Source: Microbacterium telephonicum
Lineage (GTDB): Bacteria > Actinomycetota > Actinomycetes > Actinomycetales > Microbacteriaceae
Assembly: GCF_003651225.1 (NCBI RefSeq)
Contig: NZ_RCDB01000002.1
Span: 372,001 to 436,000 of the forward strand
Reading direction: 5' to 3'
Length of the DNA stretch: 64,000 nt
A program made the translations under genes and the position numbers. Under the pieces are notes generated by a model that worked only from the letters and a program-made list of their open reading frames with translations, was not told the DNA's origin and ran no database searches. How positions within the stretch are numbered: the stretch's first letter is position 1; every line of letters starts with the position of its first letter. Positions 61,523 through 64,000 of this stretch are shown one piece after another.

Positions 61523-62434
61523 GTGATCGTTGCGGAAGGCCTCACCAAGAGGTACGGAGACAAGACGGCCGTATCGGATGCCACCTTCACGGTGCAGACC
61601 GGGAAGGTGACCGGATTCCTCGGCCCGAACGGGGCCGGCAAATCCACCACGATGCGCATGATCGTGGGGCTCGACGCTCCCACGGCCGGACGCGTCGCGA
61701 TCGACGGCCGCCCCTACCGGTCGCTGCGCTCGCCGCTGACCGAGGTGGGCGCCCTGCTCGACGCGAAGGCGGTGCACACCGGCCGCTCCGCGCGCGACCA
61801 CCTGCGCGTCATGGCCGCCACCCACGGCATCCCGCGCCGCCGCGTCGACGAGGTCATCGAGCTCGCCGGGCTCACCTCGGTCGCCGGTCGCCGCGCCGGC
61901 AAGTTCTCCCTCGGCATGGGCCAGCGGCTGGGCATCGCCAGCGCGCTGCTCGGCGACCCCCACACCCTCATCCTCGACGAGCCGGTCAACGGCCTCGATC
62001 CCGAGGGCGTGCGCTGGGTGCGGGGCTTCGTCCGCGCGCTCGCCGCGGAGGGTCGCACGGTGCTGCTGTCGAGTCACCTCATGAGCGAGATGGCGCAGAC
62101 GGCCGACCACGTCATCGTGCTCGGGCGCGGACGAGTGCTGGCCGACGCCTCGCTCGACCAGCTCGTGCGGGACTGGACGCAGCACGCCGTCACGATCGCC
62201 TCGCCGCGTCTCACCGAGCTCGCCGCAGCCCTGCAGGGCGCCGGTGCCACCGTCACGGCCACGACGCCGGGCGCCGCGGAGGTCGGCGGGCTCAGCGCCG
62301 CCGCGATCGGCGACCTCGCCGCCGCGCACGGCATCCCGCTGCACGCACTCACCGAGACGACCGGCTCGCTCGAGGACGCCTACATGGCCCTCACCGCCGA
62401 CGCCGTCGAATACACCTCGAAGGACCTGTCATGA
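61523..62434 (+). CDS. ABC transporter ATP-binding protein
   Basis: 303 residues. Walker A GPNGAGKST, Q-loop region, signature KFSLGMGQRLGIASAL, Walker B LILDEPVNGLDP and the H-loop LLSSHLMSEM. The C-terminal 80 residues form the extra domain of DrrA/CcmA-like exporters. Start at GTG 61523 from the leaderless geometry; a GTG six codons upstream lies on the -10. The ATPase and permease genes overlap by 4 bases. Likely an exporter of lipids or drugs; substrate unknown. Confidence 0.92.
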   Translation: MIVAEGLTKRYGDKTAVSDATFTVQTGKVTGFLGPNGAGKSTTMRMIVGLDAPTAGRVAIDGRPYRSLRSPLTEVGALLDAKAVHTGRSARDHLRVMAATHGIPRRRVDEVIELAGLTSVAGRRAGKFSLGMGQRLGIASALLGDPHTLILDEPVNGLDPEGVRWVRGFVRALAAEGRTVLLSSHLMSEMAQTADHVIVLGRGRVLADASLDQLVRDWTQHAVTIASPRLTELAAALQGAGATVTATTPGAAEVGGLSAAAIGDLAAAHGIPLHALTETTGSLEDAYMALTADAVEYTSKDLS

Positions 62435-63228
62435 CCGCCGTCGCCGCTCCGACCCGCGCCACCGTGCGCACCGCCTCGCCGTATCGGCTGAGCTTCGGCC
62501 GCGTGCTGCGCGCCGAGTTCCTCAAGCTGCTCACGCTGCGCTCCACCTGGTGGTCGCTCATCATCACCCTCGCCCTCACCGTGGGGATGGCCCTGCTGAT
62601 CGCCGGCGCGTCGGGCGGGGATGTCGCCCCGATCGCGGCCGCCGTGCTCCCGATCCAGTTCACGATGCTGCTGGCCGGCATCCTCGGCGCCATCGCCGTC
62701 AGCGGCGAGTACTCGACCGGGATGATCCGCTCGACCCTTACCGCCGAGCCGCTCCGCGGTGCGGTGCTGCTGTCGAAGGCGATCGCCGTCGCGGTGACGG
62801 TCTTCGTCGCGACGCTCGTGACGTTCGCGGCCGCCGCGCTGCTCGTGGCGGCCGTCTCGGGCGCGTCGATCCCGTGGGAGACGCCCGAGGCGTCGGTGCT
62901 GCCGCTGCTGTACGCCCCGCTCGCGATGGCGGCCTTCGCCCTCCTCGGCGTGGGATTCGGTTTCGCGCTGCGCAACGGCCCGGCGGCGATCGCCGCCACG
63001 GTGGGCGTGCTGTTCGTGCTGCCGATCGTCGCCTCCATCTTCGGGTCGGTCGCGACGGGCTGGCAGTGGGTCCTCGAGGCGACGCAGTACCTTCCGATGA
63101 ACGCCGCGCAGTCCTTCATCATGGGCGGCGGCGCCCTCGACCAGGGTGTCGCGGGCCTCACGCTCGCGGCCTGGGTCGTGGGTCTGCTCGCAGCCGGGTG
63201 GCTCGTCCTGCGGTCGCGCGACGCCTGA
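62431..63228 (+). CDS. ABC transporter permease
   Basis: 265 residues with six hydrophobic helices, ABC-2 type. Typical are the N-terminal amphipathic LRAEFLKLLTLRSTWW and, after the second helix, VSGEYSTGMIRSTLTAEP. It forms the membrane half of the exporter with the preceding ATPase; only one permease gene is present, so it should act as a homodimer. The next gene starts 69 bases on from its own promoter. Confidence 0.9.
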   Translation: MTAVAAPTRATVRTASPYRLSFGRVLRAEFLKLLTLRSTWWSLIITLALTVGMALLIAGASGGDVAPIAAAVLPIQFTMLLAGILGAIAVSGEYSTGMIRSTLTAEPLRGAVLLSKAIAVAVTVFVATLVTFAAAALLVAAVSGASIPWETPEASVLPLLYAPLAMAAFALLGVGFGFALRNGPAAIAATVGVLFVLPIVASIFGSVATGWQWVLEATQYLPMNAAQSFIMGGGALDQGVAGLTLAAWVVGLLAAGWLVLRSRDA

Positions 63229-63284
63229 TCCGCGCGCTCCCACCCGGCCCCGCCGACGCCCAGACCGGGCGTCGGCGGGGTCGG

Positions 63285-63290
63285 TAGGAT
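63285..63290 (+). promoter_or_regulatory. Leaderless -10 TAGGAT for the MscS-like gene
   Basis: TAGGAT, 7 bases, then ATG at 63298. Confidence 0.55.
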
Positions 63291-63297
63291 CGACACG

Positions 63298-64000
63298 ATG
63301 TTCGTGATCCTCGAAGCCACCCCCGCACCCGACGTGGCCGACCCGGACTGGTGGAGCCGCCTCGGCGCCGACGCGCTGACGGTCCTGACCGCCATCGGCT
63401 GGACGGTGCTGGCCGTCGCCGGCATCATCGTGGCCGCCTTCGCCCTGTCGTGGGTCATGAAGCGGCTCATCACCCGCGTCGTCGACCGCATCGTGCGCGG
63501 CGCGAAGAACAAGGCCGCCACCGACGACACCCGCGCCGTCGACAACTCGCCGCTCGCTCAGGTGCGCATCATCCAGCGCACCCGCACCCTCGGGTCCATC
63601 CTCGCGAACATCGTCAACACGACGATCGTGCTCGTCGCCGTCATCCTCATCGTCTACACGATCAACAAGGACGTGCTCGGCTCGTTCACGCTGCTGACGG
63701 CGGCACTCGGCGCCGGCCTCGGCTTCGGCGCGCAGAACATCGTCAAAGACGTGCTCAACGGCATCTTCATCGTCGCCGAAGACCAGGTGGGCATCGGCGA
63801 CGTCGTCGATCTGGGACTGGCGACCGGTGTCGTGGAGTACGTGAGCGTCCGCGTCACCCACGTCCGCGATGTCAACGGCACGCTCTGGTACGTGCGCAAC
63901 GGCGAGATCACCCGCGTCGGCAACATGTCGCAGGGCTGGTCGCGGGTCATCATCGACCTCGCCGTGCCCACCGACACCGACATCGCGGCCGTGGAGAAGG
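63298..64000 (+). CDS. MscS-family mechanosensitive channel, 3' truncated
   Basis: Open to the right edge; 234 codons are visible. An N-terminal helix (about 26-50) and a second (about 100-120) precede the pore helix LTAALGAGLGFGAQNIVKD, the Gly/Ala-rich TM3 signature of the MscS family, followed by the beta domain (EDQVGIGDVVDLG, YVRNGEITRVGNMS). It opens under membrane tension to release solutes in osmotic downshift. The sequence ends before the C-terminal domain. Confidence 0.9.
   Translation, partial: MFVILEATPAPDVADPDWWSRLGADALTVLTAIGWTVLAVAGIIVAAFALSWVMKRLITRVVDRIVRGAKNKAATDDTRAVDNSPLAQVRIIQRTRTLGSILANIVNTTIVLVAVILIVYTINKDVLGSFTLLTAALGAGLGFGAQNIVKDVLNGIFIVAEDQVGIGDVVDLGLATGVVEYVSVRVTHVRDVNGTLWYVRNGEITRVGNMSQGWSRVIIDLAVPTDTDIAAVEK

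Overview
The window is about 70% GC, with GTG/ATG starts and near-uniform G/C third positions. It looks like a chromosomal segment of a high-GC actinobacterium, most likely the Microbacteriaceae (Microbacterium-like). Support for this comes from RbpA, an ANTAR regulator of the PdtaR type, the pafB-pafC-tatA-tatC-helY cluster, Nei-type glycosylase, an Mtb-type RpiB and paired clpP1/clpP2. Species assignment is inference. No phage, plasmid, IS element or CRISPR array is visible; most of the segment is housekeeping.

Layout. 1-6 kb: gltB (cut at the left edge)-gltD and pyk. 6-12 kb: tRNA-Leu, pdtaR, a thioesterase, polA and a DUF885 protein. 12-22 kb is the most accessory part: LLM oxidoreductase, MFS transporters, SGNH hydrolase, an ArsR regulator followed by a frameshifted AHSA1 gene, GMC oxidoreductase, AEC transporter and an HdeD-like protein. 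22.1-22.4 kb is a 377-base non-coding gap with three repeated hairpin units between two facing terminators. 22-28 kb: SDR-S9 peptidase, the overlapping NfeD-SPFH-GDPD operon, and rbpA. 28-38 kb (minus strand): HAD-trmI, FKBP, pafB-pafC, tatA-tatC-helY-lnt. 38-48 kb: PAC2 protein, valS, a MarR/ArsR-like regulator with its MFS pump and twin operators, dcp, and small enzymes. 48-53 kb: the protein quality-control block clpX, clpP2, clpP1, tig with tRNA-Pro and tRNA-Gly. 53-64 kb: PASTA lipoprotein, gamma-carbonic anhydrase, dps, amidohydrolase-paiB, nei-rpiB, pepN, an ABC exporter and the start of an MscS channel.

Regulatory grammar. At least eighteen genes have a TANNNT hexamer followed by exactly 6 or 7 bases and then the ATG/GTG, with no Shine-Dalgarno sequence. 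This is the geometry of leaderless transcripts and it settles several start codons. Genes inside operons, or with longer leaders (clpX, clpP1/P2, tig, dps, rbpA, tatA, valS), instead carry clear GGAG-type sites. Convergent gene pairs are separated by long perfect hairpins, several of which contain both stop codons.

I found no convincing new enzyme system. The best candidates for undescribed biology are the triple hairpin repeat at 22.14-22.37 kb, the exactly 20-bp-periodic mirrored repeat array at 54.86-54.97 kb, the leaderless promoter grammar, an over-represented CGGATGCC octamer, and the absence of the Pup-proteasome genes from the place where they sit beside pafBC in relatives.
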